In this document: one piece after another, positions 1 through 12,400 of the stretch | Numbering within the stretch: position 1 is the stretch's first letter | How the letters are laid out: every line of letters starts with the position of its first letter | Assembly: GCA_963971405.1 (NCBI GenBank) | Contig: OZ020484.1 | Span: 6,510,001 to 6,574,000 of the forward strand | Length of the DNA stretch: 64,000 nt | Direction of reading: 5' to 3' | Source: Psococerastis gibbosa | Taxonomy: Eukaryota > Arthropoda > Insecta > Psocodea > Psocidae | Translations under genes and position numbers: made by a program | Notes under the pieces: generated by a model | The model's input: only the letters and a program-made list of their open reading frames with translations | The model's database searches: none | Told to the model about the DNA's origin: nothing

Positions 1-2
1 AC

Positions 3-2747
3 AGTACCCCGGCCAGTCTAAAAGTAATAATTGAGGAGTTTAGCGACCTCACGCGGCCGAGACAACCCACAGACCAGGTCAAACACTCCACGGTCCACTA
101 CATTAGAACGACAGACGGACCTCCCGTCTCCGCTCGCCCACGCCGGTTGGCCCCGGACAAGTTTATTATCGCCAAAAAGGAGTTCAACGACATGATCCAG
201 ACCGGCGTATGTCGTCCGTCCGACAGCCCATGGGCCTCACCATTACACCTAGTACCTAAAAGCGACCATTCATGGCGCCCATGCGGGGACTACAGACGGC
301 TCAATGCTCGAACAATTCCTGACGCGTACCCAGTCCGCCACATCGCAGATTTCAGTGCAGAATTGCGAGGAAAAACCGTATTCAGCAAAATAGACCTGGT
401 CAAAGCATTCACCCAGATACTAGTTTCCAATGGTGACATTCCAAAGACAGCAATAAATACTCCGTTCGGCCTTTTCGAATTCCCATTCATGACATTCGGT
501 CTTCGCAATGCTGCTCGAACCTTCCAACGCTTCATGGATAACATCCTACGCGACCTCCCGTGGGCATATTCATACATCGACGACGTACTGGTTGCATCGA
601 GTGATAAGCAGGAGCACGAATCACACCTACATCAACTCTTCCAACGATTCCGAGAATATGGCCTGGTCATTAATCCTAGCAAGTGTACCCTCGGCGTTGG
701 GTCAATCAGCTTTCTTGGTTACCTCGTGTCAGCAGAAGGCACACAAGCCCTACCAGACAGGGTAAAGGCACTCACTGAATACCCTCTTCCAAAGACATTC
801 AAAGATCTACGCCGTTTCCTTGGCATGATTAACTACTACCGCCGGTTCCTACCAAGTGCAGCCAACGAACAAGCACCACTCAACACGTTGTTATCTGGAG
901 ACAAGGTAAAAGGGAACGCTACGATACCATGGACAACAAAGCTTACCGAAGCTTTCAGCTCATGCAAACACAGTCTGGCACGCATCACCCTACTCGCGCA
1001 TCCAGATCATACGGCTCCGATTGCACTAGTCACAGATGCATCAGACACCAGTATCGGAGCTACAGTCCAACAACGGATCAACGATCATTGGCAGCCATTG
1101 GCATTCTTCTCGCAGAAACTTAAAGAAAACCAACGAACATGGTCCGCCTACGATCGCGAATTGCTTGCGGTACACGACGCCATTCGTCATTTCCGTTACC
1201 TGCTAGAAGCGCGCGCTTTTGTCGTGTATACCGATCACAAACCATTGACGCACGCTTTTCAGAATCCAAAAACAAGTTGCTCACCTCGCCAAATGCGGCA
1301 AATGGAATTCGTCTCTCAATTCACCACGGACATCCAATACATCGCTGGGCAGGACAACTTGGCCGCTGATGCATTCTCAAGAATCGAAGCAATCTCTACT
1401 CCCGTATCTCCTGAGCAACTTTCTTCTGCTCAGAAAGACGACAGAGAACTCAAAGAGCTTCGGTCCAGTAGAAAGACGTCCCTCATCCTCGTTGATGTTC
1501 CCATTCCGGGCTCTGATTCAGTCCTTACGTGCGATTCTAGTCAAGACATACAACGCCCATTTGTGCCCAAACCATTACGTCGACAACTTTTCGAGCACCT
1601 ACACAGCCTACATCACCCAGGAATAGCAGCGTCTGCTAACCTGGTTGCCCAACGCTACATATGGCCTTCTATCCGTAAGGATTGCCGCGCTTGGGCTCGT
1701 CTGTGTGTCAACTGTCAATTGTCCAAGATACATCGACACACCCTCACTGCGATTGGAACCTTTACTCAGCCTGACCGACGGTTTCAGCACATACACCTCG
1801 ACATTGTAGGCCCATTACCACCGTCGGAAGGCTACACGTATTTGTTAACACTCGTTGACCGTTTCACGCGATGGCCGGAAGCCGCTCCTATGGTGAACAT
1901 CACCGCCGAAAACGTCGCCAGAACCCTCATTTCCTGCTGGATCAGCCGGTTTGGGTGCCCGGAGACAATTACTACAGATCGCGGCCGACAGTTTGAGAGC
2001 CATTTGTTTGCTGACCTGGCCCGATTATGCGGATTTCACCATGCACGGACTACCAGTTACCACCCTGCATCCAACGGCATGGTAGAGCGTATGCACCGCT
2101 CACTCAAAGCCTCCATTATGTGTCATGCCAATGACAAATGGACGGAAGCCCTTCCGCTAGTTTTACTGGGCATGCGCGCCACTCTTAAGAAAGATCTTCA
2201 AGCTTCTCCAGCAGATCTGGTCTATGGTGAACCATTAAGACTACCAGGACAGATGCTGACAACTCCTCCTTCAAATCAGAGTCCGGCGGACACTCTCATC
2301 TCACTTCGAAGGAAATTCGACTCACTACGCCCCACTCGCGTCAAGAGACACGGGGCTCATCAAACATTCATCCCACAAGACCTTGCCAAGGCCAGGCACG
2401 TTTTCGTGAGACAAGACCACGTCCGTGCTTCCCTCGAACGTCCTTATGCGGGACCATTCCCTGTGTTAAGTCGCACCGACAAAACAGTTACGATTTCAAG
2501 CCGCGGTCGTGCGGTTACTGTGTCAATGGACAGGGTCAAGCCGGCCTACATTAATGCCAGTACAGACGAACCGTCTCACCAGTCTACGATCAACCCCCCG
2601 CATCAGCATCCTGCTCAAGATAAACCTCAGGAGAAGGTCTCCTCACCACTTCCTGCCACTGACGTCGTGCCGACACCACCGACTCGCACCACTCGCTCAG
2701 GTCGTCACGTCCACGTTCCACGACATTTCTCCGACTTCCAGTCTTAG
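3..2747 (+). CDS. Gypsy/Ty3 retrotransposon pol polyprotein, 5' end outside window
   Basis: The frame is open from the window edge, so gag, protease and the start lie to the left. In order it shows reverse transcriptase (catalytic YIDD at about bp 580), RNase H (TDAS near bp 1030, YTDHKPL near bp 1230), an integrase HHCC zinc finger (bp 1600-1710), the integrase core with its D, D and E residues (LDIVG near 1800, TTDRG near 1975, GMVER near 2080), and a proline/threonine-rich tail ending at TAG 2745-2747. No stop or frameshift interrupts the part in view, so this copy may still encode a working pol. Reverse transcription and integration are known roles of the family. No env frame follows; a polypurine stretch and an LTR do. 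Confidence 0.93.
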   Translation, partial: STPASLKVIIEEFSDLTRPRQPTDQVKHSTVHYIRTTDGPPVSARPRRLAPDKFIIAKKEFNDMIQTGVCRPSDSPWASPLHLVPKSDHSWRPCGDYRRLNARTIPDAYPVRHIADFSAELRGKTVFSKIDLVKAFTQILVSNGDIPKTAINTPFGLFEFPFMTFGLRNAARTFQRFMDNILRDLPWAYSYIDDVLVASSDKQEHESHLHQLFQRFREYGLVINPSKCTLGVGSISFLGYLVSAEGTQALPDRVKALTEYPLPKTFKDLRRFLGMINYYRRFLPSAANEQAPLNTLLSGDKVKGNATIPWTTKLTEAFSSCKHSLARITLLAHPDHTAPIALVTDASDTSIGATVQQRINDHWQPLAFFSQKLKENQRTWSAYDRELLAVHDAIRHFRYLLEARAFVVYTDHKPLTHAFQNPKTSCSPRQMRQMEFVSQFTTDIQYIAGQDNLAADAFSRIEAISTPVSPEQLSSAQKDDRELKELRSSRKTSLILVDVPIPGSDSVLTCDSSQDIQRPFVPKPLRRQLFEHLHSLHHPGIAASANLVAQRYIWPSIRKDCRAWARLCVNCQLSKIHRHTLTAIGTFTQPDRRFQHIHLDIVGPLPPSEGYTYLLTLVDRFTRWPEAAPMVNITAENVARTLISCWISRFGCPETITTDRGRQFESHLFADLARLCGFHHARTTSYHPASNGMVERMHRSLKASIMCHANDKWTEALPLVLLGMRATLKKDLQASPADLVYGEPLRLPGQMLTTPPSNQSPADTLISLRRKFDSLRPTRVKRHGAHQTFIPQDLAKARHVFVRQDHVRASLERPYAGPFPVLSRTDKTVTISSRGRAVTVSMDRVKPAYINASTDEPSHQSTINPPHQHPAQDKPQEKVSSPLPATDVVPTPPTRTTRSGRHVHVPRHFSDFQS

Positions 2748-2748
2748 G

Positions 2749-3145
2749 AGGGGGGTAATGTGGGGACCACTTAGTCCCACATGTGTAATAACCTGTCTGC
2801 TTCCAGCTTCACCTTTTTCCCGTTAGATGGCGCTGTTCACATTCAGATAATTCAATATTCCTCAATCTTCCTTTTACGTATTTATTTCTCTTATTCAATA
2901 ATATCTTTAATCTACCCTCTGTGTCTCATCAGCTCCTTTAGCTGTGGACACAGAGTTGGTTTTTCTATATGGAAGCAGGCTGGATCAAATTCAATATTAA
3001 TTGTAAGCATGTATCGTTCTCGTCTCACAGCTCATATTGTAACCACTGTGTGTTAAATTACTCTAACTTGAGTCGAAGCACTGCAATACAAACCAATTCA
3101 AGTCTACACTGCCTATTCAATTGCATCGTCCTTCGACAAGCTACA
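2749..3145 (+). repeat. Polypurine tract and 3' LTR of the first Gypsy element
   Basis: Directly after the pol stop lies a purine run (AGGAGGGGGG), then a TG start at 2759 and a small palindrome (GGGGACCACTTAGTCCC). This is the usual position of the plus-strand primer and 3' LTR. The right boundary is inferred: Gypsy-like coding of a different element begins by about 3150. The partner LTR is outside the window, so LTR identity and the target duplication cannot be read. Confidence 0.6.
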
Positions 3146-3159
3146 AACCTATAAGAATG

Positions 3160-5044
3160 TTATTAAAGAAAAATGTAGCTTGGTCATGGAATTTTGAACA
3201 AGAAAAAGCTTTTAATGAGATCAGGGAACAATTGTCAAGTTCTCCAGTTTGATCCTAACTTACCTGTGAAACTCTCAGTTGATAGTTCAAGTACGGGAGT
3301 AGGCGCGGTAATGCTTCAAAATGACTTACCAGTTGCTTATATTTCGTCACCTTTAAATGAAAGCCAACAAAAATGGGAACAAATCGAGAAAGAATTATAT
3401 GCTATTGTTTTTGCGTGTGAACGATTTCACAAATATATTTTTGCAAATAAATTAGTGACAGTGGAAACTGATCATCGTCCATTACAATTTATTGCTGAAA
3501 AACCATTACATCAATGTCCACCAAGATTGCAAAGAATGTTAATGCGTTTGCAGGCATATGATTTGAAAATTAAATGGAAACCAGGTAAAGAGCTATTATT
3601 AGCTGATGCTTTATCTAGAAATTATTGTAAGAATAGTGACAGTGGTTCTGACACATTGTTGTCGCACAGTGAAATTGAGTTGTATGTTTCTACGGTTATA
3701 GAATTGCCAATGTCAAAAGGAAAATATGCTGAATTTATAAAAGAAACTCAAACTGATGAAACTCTGAAAACACTGGCTACAATGTTAAAAGATGGATGGC
3801 CAGAAAATAAATTGTTTTTACCTGATTGTATTAAGACATACCATTCTTTTCATCATGAATTCTTTGAATATAAAGGGTTACTGTTCAAAAATAAATCAGT
3901 AATAGTGCCAACAAATTTGCGAAAGGATATTTTAAAGAAACTTCATTATACACACATGGGAATAAATAAAACTCTGAGTAGAGCCAGAGAATCGGTGTAT
4001 TGGCCCGGTATGAGCAAACAAATTACAGATATAATTGAGAATTGCTCAGTGTGCTTAAAATTTCAAAGGAAAAATCAATCCGAACCTTTACTTGTACGAG
4101 AAGTTCCTTACAAACCTTTTGAAGTAGTTGGTACTGATTTATTTCAATTAAATAATAAACATTACTTGATGGTAGTTGATTATTACTCTAAGTTTGTTGA
4201 ACTTGCGTTGCTAACTGATTTGTCCTGTGAGACAACTATTCATGAATTGAAATCCATTTTCAGCCGTCATGACATTCCAAAAATTGTATATTCAGATAAT
4301 GGACCACAATATTCGGGTTTTCGATTTAGAAAATTTGCTAAAGATTGGTGTTTTGAGCATAAGACTTCGAGTCCTTTGTACAGTCAATCTAATGGCATGG
4401 TAGAGCGTGCCATAGGAACGGTTAAAAAATTACTAAAGAAATGTGTTGCTGATAGTAAAGATCCTTATATTGCTATGTTAGAGTACAGAGCTACTCCTAT
4501 TGACACTAATTTAAAATCACCAGCTGAATTGTTATTCAATCGAAAATTGACTGGTATATTGCCAAGTGTAAGTGATTTTTTTGGAAGCGAGTTAGATGTT
4601 GATGAAAACATTCGCGCTAAATTAGAAGAGAGGCAAAAGATACAGAAAAAATATTATGACAGAAAAACAAGATTAATGAGAAATTTTATCCCGAAAGATC
4701 CTGTATATGTAAATGACAACGGTCACGTGTATGCTGGTGAAATTGTAAATTTTGCAAATCGTCCTAGGTCATATAAAATAAAAACAGAGAGAGGAACTCT
4801 GGTGGAAAGAAACAGAAAATTCTTAACTAAGAATACAAGTTTTAAGGAAAATAAAGATTTCACCAACATGCAGGGTGATTACTCTAAAGGCAAAGAGCCA
4901 GAAAGTTCACCAAGACTAAGTGAACTGACTGCAAATAACGAACCGCCGGTAAATAATGAACTTATGGCAAATAATGAAACTCCGGTGTATAGTAGATACG
5001 GCAGGAAAATAAAAAGACCGGTTGTTTTGAATGATTATGTTTAA
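3160..5044 (+). pseudogene. Second Gypsy element: RNase H-integrase fragment, 5'-truncated and frameshifted
   Basis: The long open frame 3194-5044 codes for RNase H (VDSSSTGVGA near 3280, ETDHRPLQF near 3465, LLADALSR near 3595), an integrase zinc finger and an integrase core (GTDLF near 4130, YSDNG near 4290, GMVERAIG near 4395), ending in a basic tail. Upstream, 3160-3252 codes in another frame for the RT-connection segment (KNVAWSW, EQEKAF, SSPV), so a one-base shift sits near 3253. Gag, protease and the RT core are missing. It is AT-rich and lysine-rich, unlike the GC-rich first element, so it belongs to a different Gypsy lineage. The first element's LTR seems to abut or interrupt its 5' side. 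Confidence 0.85.
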
Positions 5045-5139
5045 GAGTGTATTGTTATCAAATTTTTCTTGAATGCATTAATGGGTACATTTAGCTATTA
5101 GTTTTAGTACTATAGTAGTATTATTATTGTTTGTTCATT

Positions 5140-5291
5140 GGGGAAAGAAAAGGAGATGTCAAGTAGTTTGAATCTAGGCGCTTCGAGTGCAAGCGGCCAT
5201 TTTGTTTCAAGTAATAAATTCAACATGGAAACTTCAAGATTGTATTATTTTTTCAAGAACCTAAATTAATTAAAATACAACGCAACAACAA
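5140..5291 (+). repeat. Polypurine tract and probable 3' LTR (partial) of the second Gypsy element
   Basis: A purine run, GGGGAAAGAAAAGGAGA, at 5140-5156 is followed at 5157 by TGTCAAG, the expected polypurine tract/LTR junction. The LTR end is not defined; CA dinucleotides near 5291 are candidates. It lies about 150 bp beyond the stop codon of FAS-like copy A, which reads the other way, so it could supply or disturb that gene's 3' end. Confidence 0.45.
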
Positions 5292-5438
5292 ACATTACAC
5301 TCAGATATTCTAGCCAATTGTGTCGAAAACAAAACCGTGACATCAGTATAATCATTCATCGTAATTGTGTATGGGAAGGAATTTAAAGGTGAGTTGCAAA
5401 TATACACTGTATTTAAATTTCCAATAGCAACGTTAACT

Positions 5439-8400
5439 TTAGTAAGTAACGTATTTTTCATCTAGGCTTAATTTTCCTAGAACACGATAATTTTCCAAAA
5501 CGTTCTCAAAGGTAGCCCAAAGTGGCTCGTGAATCGTCTTGGGCGAAACATCTTCCAGGATTACAGTCTTGTTTATGATACCTTGTAACTCCTTTGAACA
5601 GAGTAAGCTCTTGTGATCAAGAGGACTGTCTACAATGTAGCTGTCGATGCAAATCTGGAACAGAGGAAATGCCATTAGACGTATTCACAAAAGTTTTAGC
5701 TCGACATTGCGTCTCATTCCTCTCCTTGCTTTGAACCTCACAAAGAGCTGTACGATAAACTTCCATTAAGGATAAACGGTGCTCTATCTCCATTGGTTCG
5801 TCACAAGGTATTGCGTGAGAGGGGATAGAAAAAAGCAAGCCTTTTTGGTGCAATGTCGTAAAAATCTGTGTGCAAAATTTGAAATCAATCAATTTTGTTT
5901 GGGGGAATGATGTAGGTGATTAGTCAGTCACTCCCGTAGTCGACTTTCCTATATATATATATTAATAATTGTAGTATTGAAATGTGCCAAGATCGATGAT
6001 ACGGGTGCGCAGTGCGGCAAGGGATGGAGATACTTTCCCAACCAAGACCTTAAGGAGATCAAAACTTTCAAATACATGTGAGGCACATTACTGTGAAGCC
6101 CACGTCAGAGCAGGAATAGTTTCAGGGTTGGCCAAGTGGCGAGGCATGGTGAGACCCTAAAACCCGGTGTAATACGGGCGAAAATGAAAGGGCGCATATA
6201 TAAACAAGTAGCTAGAGTATATTGTGTATGACCTGCAGGGCAGAGTGCTGAAGAAGGATGGATGAATACTGAATAGCACCTGCTCTATGTGGTGGAGGTG
6301 TGAATGTTTCTCTACTCACTCGGTGATATGCAAACGGACAGGAAGATACCCGAGCGGAGATGCAGATAACCGAAAAAGTCAGGGAACGGAATTTAGAATG
6401 GCGGGACCACACGATAGAAGAGAAGATGGCCATTTGCTAGAACGTATGAGTAACTCACTATGGGAATGCAAGGCTACATGAACATGCCGTCCTACCATCA
6501 GATAAACTGATTCCTATTCTTTGGTGTGGTAAGCGCCCACATAACATTAATATTTAAATAAAATTGGAGTAGCATGTGAAAGTACCAGCAAGTCAATGTA
6601 GCAACTATTAAATATTAATTCAGTTCTAATAGCCAACCCAACAATTAAGACGTACGTCATTGTAACCGATTTGTTCGTTTTTGAAAGTGCTGCTCCTCAC
6701 GACGGTCAATGGGCCCTTTAGCTTGAGGTCAGCTGTGTCATAGTTACAGATAGCGGCGAAGTAGTCATTGATATGTTTGGACGCTTTAACAATCCAGTTC
6801 TCTTCAAGTGGTATCAGTTCCAGCTGCAAGACAGATTAAAAATGCTGCAGAAATTGTACCTGAATGTTCCGTACTGTGAAATGATGATGATTATTATTAG
6901 AGTCTAGATCCAAGCTTTACAGTAACGCGAAAATAAAACGTGTCCTCGTTCATAGAAACAAGTCTTATTATGCAGGTTCAGTCAGTCTTCGAAAAGTTTT
7001 TAGTTCTTATGGGGAATTTCAATATACGAATATTATTGATATTTTTTATGTTAAGTTTTAAGGCCTGCGTGCATGTCTAAACCTTAACTGCACTACGTGT
7101 GCGAAGCTATTTTTAACTTCATCCCCACCGTCTTCACTATCAATGGAAAAGCACTTCTTTGTAACTACGGTGGCTTCATAATTGGCAAGCCATTTTCAAG
7201 CCAATAACTTTATTATTATTTTTAAGCCAGTACCTACCATTCTATCTCCAGATGCAGCCATCGTTTCATAAATGTGAAAAATGGCCGATTCTGAGAAAAA
7301 TGACTGCTGCAACATGTTTAGTGGGTTGTCTACCAACAAAACTGCTGCAATTTTTCCCATTTTTTCCAACTGGCGGGCCACTTCCATAGTCAAAACACAC
7401 CCAGAAGATAATCCCACCAAGTTGTATACTTTGCGATCGTTGATTTTTGTTATTACCTGAAAATCATTATCGTGAAAATGGTAGCCTACAATAAGCCAAT
7501 AAATCGTACCTACATACGTTTCTATTTCTGAGCCAAAAGAAGCTGCCTTGCGTCGCTGTGCAATTAATTAGGATAAGATATCTGAATTAGCGTCATGTAA
7601 TCAGCAACATTTAAAAGCAATTTTCTTGTCTTTGTGATTAGCTGCGAATGCCTATACACAAATTGAGCAATAATTTGCAACGTTTGATTACTTTACTTTA
7701 TCCAATATTACCGCTATCTGGTGCCACGCCTGCCAGTATAGTGACGTGATGTCATTGTTGAGGCTCTCTATCGATTGACACGTCCACTGAGGCAGAGTTG
7801 ACATTGGTCCGTTTGAAAATGTAACTCAGTCTGCTTCCAAATTACATCTGATACTTTGAAACCAAATATCTCGGCTAAATAAACATTAACCGATTGCCTC
7901 TTCTGCCTAAGTTAGTTTACAGCAGTATTATATACCATATCATTGAATATACGAGCATAACACCAGATCGGCCCAGCAGTGGTGTCGACAAGCTCAAAAT
8001 ATCACAAAAAAGTCAGGAATTGAAAAGACTGGAAGACCACTTATTCCATCAAAATCACATTCATTTTGGCCTTACTGATGCAGTACAGTCAAAGTATTTC
8101 CCATTGAAGGCGGTGAGGGACTGAGGGTATATTTTGGCCATCCCTTGTCTTGATGTTTTGAGTTGGACACAGACGGAGTGAACAATGCTCCGATAGCAGC
8201 GGAATAACCGGACTTATTATTTTGTGAGCAGCTTAGCAGAAAAAACAGTTTACAATATTTGACTCTCGTGGTCATTCTATGGAGTTATTTATTCCAAGAC
8301 CATCATGCTGCAATATATTAAAAATTGTTTGCACTGTACACCATGGCTCAAAGAATATGAATGGTGATGAACCAAGCTTCAGATTGGGTAAATAAAATGT

Positions 8401-9456
8401 ACGGAGTGGCAACACAGCACACTAATATATATTGTCTATATTACCTACTTGCCATGACTCTGATTACATACACATTCTTCCTAGAATATTTTCGATATTA
8501 TTGTATTTTATTCGATCGAAGAAATAATTGGATTGTTAAATTTGAATATACGATTTGAATTTGAATTGTGTTATTAAAGCTAATGAACCGAAACGGGCCT
8601 GTGATTAGTTGATTCACGTACCCCTTATTTATAATAGTATAGGCCTATAATATTATTATTTCAATTGTTTATTCAAGTAAAATTAAGTCTGAACATTTTT
8701 GCACACGCTAAAATTTAAATCGCGACCACAGCAAGCGTTTTTCGATCGTTTTCATCAATGAATTATATGGCTTACCTACTTATTATTCCGTTCAAATTTC
8801 ATGAAATATTCTTTCTTGGGTTGATAAATTATTATTTTTATGTTTGTAATGATTAAATAAAATTGTAAATCTCTGCCACCAGGCGGTGCTATGACTCCCT
8901 CCTCAGTTGCCATGGGGGCAAGAAAGTGGTACCGGCGCGAGATCCGACCGATCACGCACCATAACTCGTAAGCAATCTATATTACACGTCCCATTATTTT
9001 TACTGGATTGAATATTAGAGCATACTTGTATATAATCAGGGGAAATAGTAGGTAAATTTTATTATCACTGCAACCGGTATCTAGTCTAATGTTTCTTTAG
9101 TAAGCAAATATAATTGCCAAAATAATGGAGCTGTTGCTGGGCTTCAAAAGAATCACTTACTGACACAATGGCTGTGGCAAAGGTTGTTATTGAAATTTTC
9201 TCATTAGTATTTGGGATTTTAGCAACAAATGCAGGAGACAACAGGCCACGAGCCAGAGATTTTGTTAGTTCCACTGATTCATTCTCCATGCCTGGGATTA
9301 AAAAGACTGGTTGACACTCGGGTACGCAAGTTTCCATCAAATGCCCAGCATTGGCAAATTCTACTAATTCCACATCTTTTCTTAAATCTCCGATGAGCAT
9401 GTGAAGCGAATCTAAATCACTAGGAATCAAATCACTGTAAGATGCAGCGCCAGCAT
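5439..9456 (-). CDS. Copy A thioesterase domain (exons 28-31), catalytic triad kept
   Basis: Exon 28 leads in with PVFLIPG, the start of the animal FAS TE alpha/beta-hydrolase. Exon 29 has VGLSSGC, a GxSxG nucleophile elbow (Ser1873), and LLVDNP with the Asp (1899). Exon 30 matches the lid/return region (NDYFAAICNYD, LKGPLTVVRSS). Exon 31 has SPLDHKSLL with the His (1999) and ends at TAA 5441-5439. In FAS this domain releases the acyl chain from ACP; here it could act as a free acyl hydrolase. The donor of exon 29 is gtaggt. No AATAAA is seen in the 280 bp after the stop. Confidence 0.85.
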
Positions 9457-12400
9457 CTAAAAGAAGAGATTATAAGTGATTAATTTATCATCATGTTAAA
9501 CAGACTGGAGACGATAAACATTTTGAAGGCAAGGTGCAATGTAGAATATAGGAAATATAAAGAAAAAGAAAGAAAAGACCTAGACCAGGTGATTTGTGAC
9601 ATACCGGCGGAGGAATGCATCGCCGTGGGAGCAGATCAGGAAGAGACAGAACAAACTACGAGCAAGTACGCGGTGGTCATGGATACGGGACTAGAAACCG
9701 TGCAGGTGATAAGATGCTTCAGTGCGCCATAGCCCACCAGCTACGGATAGCCAACACAAACTTTATGAAAAGGGAAGAACATGTCATCACGTACAAAAGT
9801 GGCCCGCACAAGTCCCAGATCGTCTACATTTTAGTGAAACAGAAGCACAAGACAACGGTGGTAGATTGCAAAGTCATACCTGGAATAAGCATTTTCGATC
9901 AGCATAGACTACTGGTGTGCGACATGGTGTTAAGGGGGAAAAAGAAGAGTGAAAGATTTGTCGTCCCGAAAATTAAGTGGCACAAACTAGGTAGCATGCA
10001 TGAAGCCTTAGGTAAAGTGAATGACAAGGAAGACCTGGATATCGATACAATATGGAGTAAACTGAAGTCAGCGATCATGTCGACAAGTGAAACGGTCCTG
10101 GGCAGAACAAGAGGCAGAGCACCGTTGAGGGATACCTGGTGGTGGCGTCACGAGGTCCAAGGGGCTTTGAAAGTAAAGAAAGATGCTTTCAAAAAAACGG
10201 CAAGTTACTAAGTCACCTGAAGACAAGGAGGAGTACAAACGAGCTAAAAAGGGTGCACGTAGAACAATTGGTTGGGCAAGAAAGAGAGCGTCCGATGAAT
10301 GGTACGAAACTCTTGACACGCCAGAGGGAGAAAAGTGCATCTTCAAAATAGCGAAAAGCAGATTGAAAGCTCAACAAGACTTCGAGGCTGCGAGAAGATA
10401 TCGAGAGTACCCTCAGGCGGTGGGTTGAGACGACGGAGCGCCAGGGGCTTAAAGTGAATCGCAAGAAAACAGAGTACATGGAATGCGTAAGCCAGAAACC
10501 TGGATCGATACAAGTCGATAACCAAGACCTTGAGAAGGCCAAGACATTTAAATATCTGGGAGTAACGCAACACGAGAATGGTGGCTGTGGAGACGATGTA
10601 AGTATCCTCAGGTTGGGCCATGTGGCGAGATATGGCGGGATCCTGAAGGATAGGAGAATGCCAAAGAAACTCAAAGGCCGCACATACAAGCAAGTGGTGA
10701 GACCGTGTATTACCTACGCAGCGGAGTGCTGGCCATTGTGGAAGGACGAAGAGCAACTGCTGCATGTGGCTGAGATGCGAATGTTGCGGTACTGTCTGGG
10801 TTAGAAATTGACAGACAGGAGGAGAAATGAGGACATCCGGGCGGAGATGCAAGTAGCACCGATCACCGACAAAGCCAGGGAACGAAGACTGTCATGGTGG
10901 CCCATACGCTAAGGAGAGAAGATGGACACCGGCTACAACGTGTGAAGGACTACACGGTGGAAGGCCCAAGACCTATAGGACGACCGAGGATGTCCCTTGA
11001 AACGAAAGTGAGGGAGGACCTCAGGACCCTCGGTCTCTTGCCGGATGATACCCAAAACCGAAACACCTGGAAAATTAAGATCCTTGCCGCCGACCCCGTG
11101 GGAGGGATAAGGCGCCGTTAATGTATAGTAAGTATAAAGAAAAATCTCAATGACTTCTCGTTGCAAATATATAGTTCTAATGTATGGTAAACACAGGATG
11201 CACCATGTATGTGTTTGCACCATTTCCATATTGGATTTCCTGCAAATTCTTCAGTCTGCTTTCAATTGTCTTATTATGTTTTCGTTTTTTTTTCTCCCTT
11301 ACCATAACCATAAGGGCAAGATTAATATGCATACTTACCTGAACTACCAGAACATGATTCGTCCTCCACAGAGAAATAGGTGTGACCTCCAATTAAAGTC
11401 GATATCACGTCTAAATTTGTTACAAGCAGCTCTTTGGACTTGTTCCACACTATGCCGGTGCATAGAATCTTTGAATTGGCGTACTTCTGCATTTTTATTA
11501 AAAACTGCCGGTTCTGTGATATTGCAATTATTTGATTCAATTCTGAATTCAAAGCATCACTAATGTCGTTGATTAGCAGGCTAGTATCCTGGTCTGTCTG
11601 TAATATTAGTTTTGATGGAATGAGGTGTTTCCCATCAAGGTGACTTGGCGTAAATAAATGTATTTTTTTTTTTTTTTTTGGTTATATTATTATATAAATT
11701 TTGTATTAAGCTGTCAAATATATTATGCTGAATGTATACCTAATGGCTAATATTACTGTGTTATGCCTATGAACTATGCCGCTGTGGCTCCCAAACGTTG
11801 TTGGAGGAGGTACCCTTATTTACAGGGACTTAACTTATTTTCCTATTCGTACTTGTCCTAAATACTTGTAATACCTCGAAATCATGGAATGTTGGAGCTT
11901 AACTGACAAAACCGTTTAATTTTATAAAATTGTAATGGGATTTATTAGGCTGTTTTCTCATACACATGCTATCGATATTTGACTGTGTTTCACTGAGCTA
12001 CAGCAAAATATCGGCTTCAGCATTCAGCTTGTTCCGGTGCTTAGTATTTGTTGACACATACGTTGAAAAACCGGTCTCGCTTTAATACGTGGCTGGGAAT
12101 GGCAGAAGGGCTTTTACGGCTGCAGTTTTCAAACTGTTACGAAACTTTGAAAATAATATTTGGTGGGAAAATCAAATTATTCCAAATTCAATTTCAACAA
12201 ACAAAAAAAAATACTTTTCTAGTTTCCAAAAATCGTTTATTTATGTGTTACCTAGTCTAAATTCAAAAATGGAATTAAGTTTGTCCCATAGCACCGCGAA
12301 CCACTAAACTACGGTAAAACGTAGTCAACATTCTTATGTTAAACGATCAGGTGGCAATTCTTAATGCCTACTAATGGTTTACTCAAATTCTTGATTCCTT

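Noticed and set aside
5617-5892. Minus-strand 91-codon frame upstream of copy A exon 31
   Set aside because: It crosses the splice acceptor of exon 31 and shows no family similarity; the copy B intron has no counterpart.
9380-9420. LDSL in exon 28 as an ACP phosphopantetheine site (copy A SDLDSLHML)
   Set aside because: Copy B has NLESL, and only about 30 residues separate it from the TE start. The segment fits the FAS ACP-TE linker better than ACP helix II.
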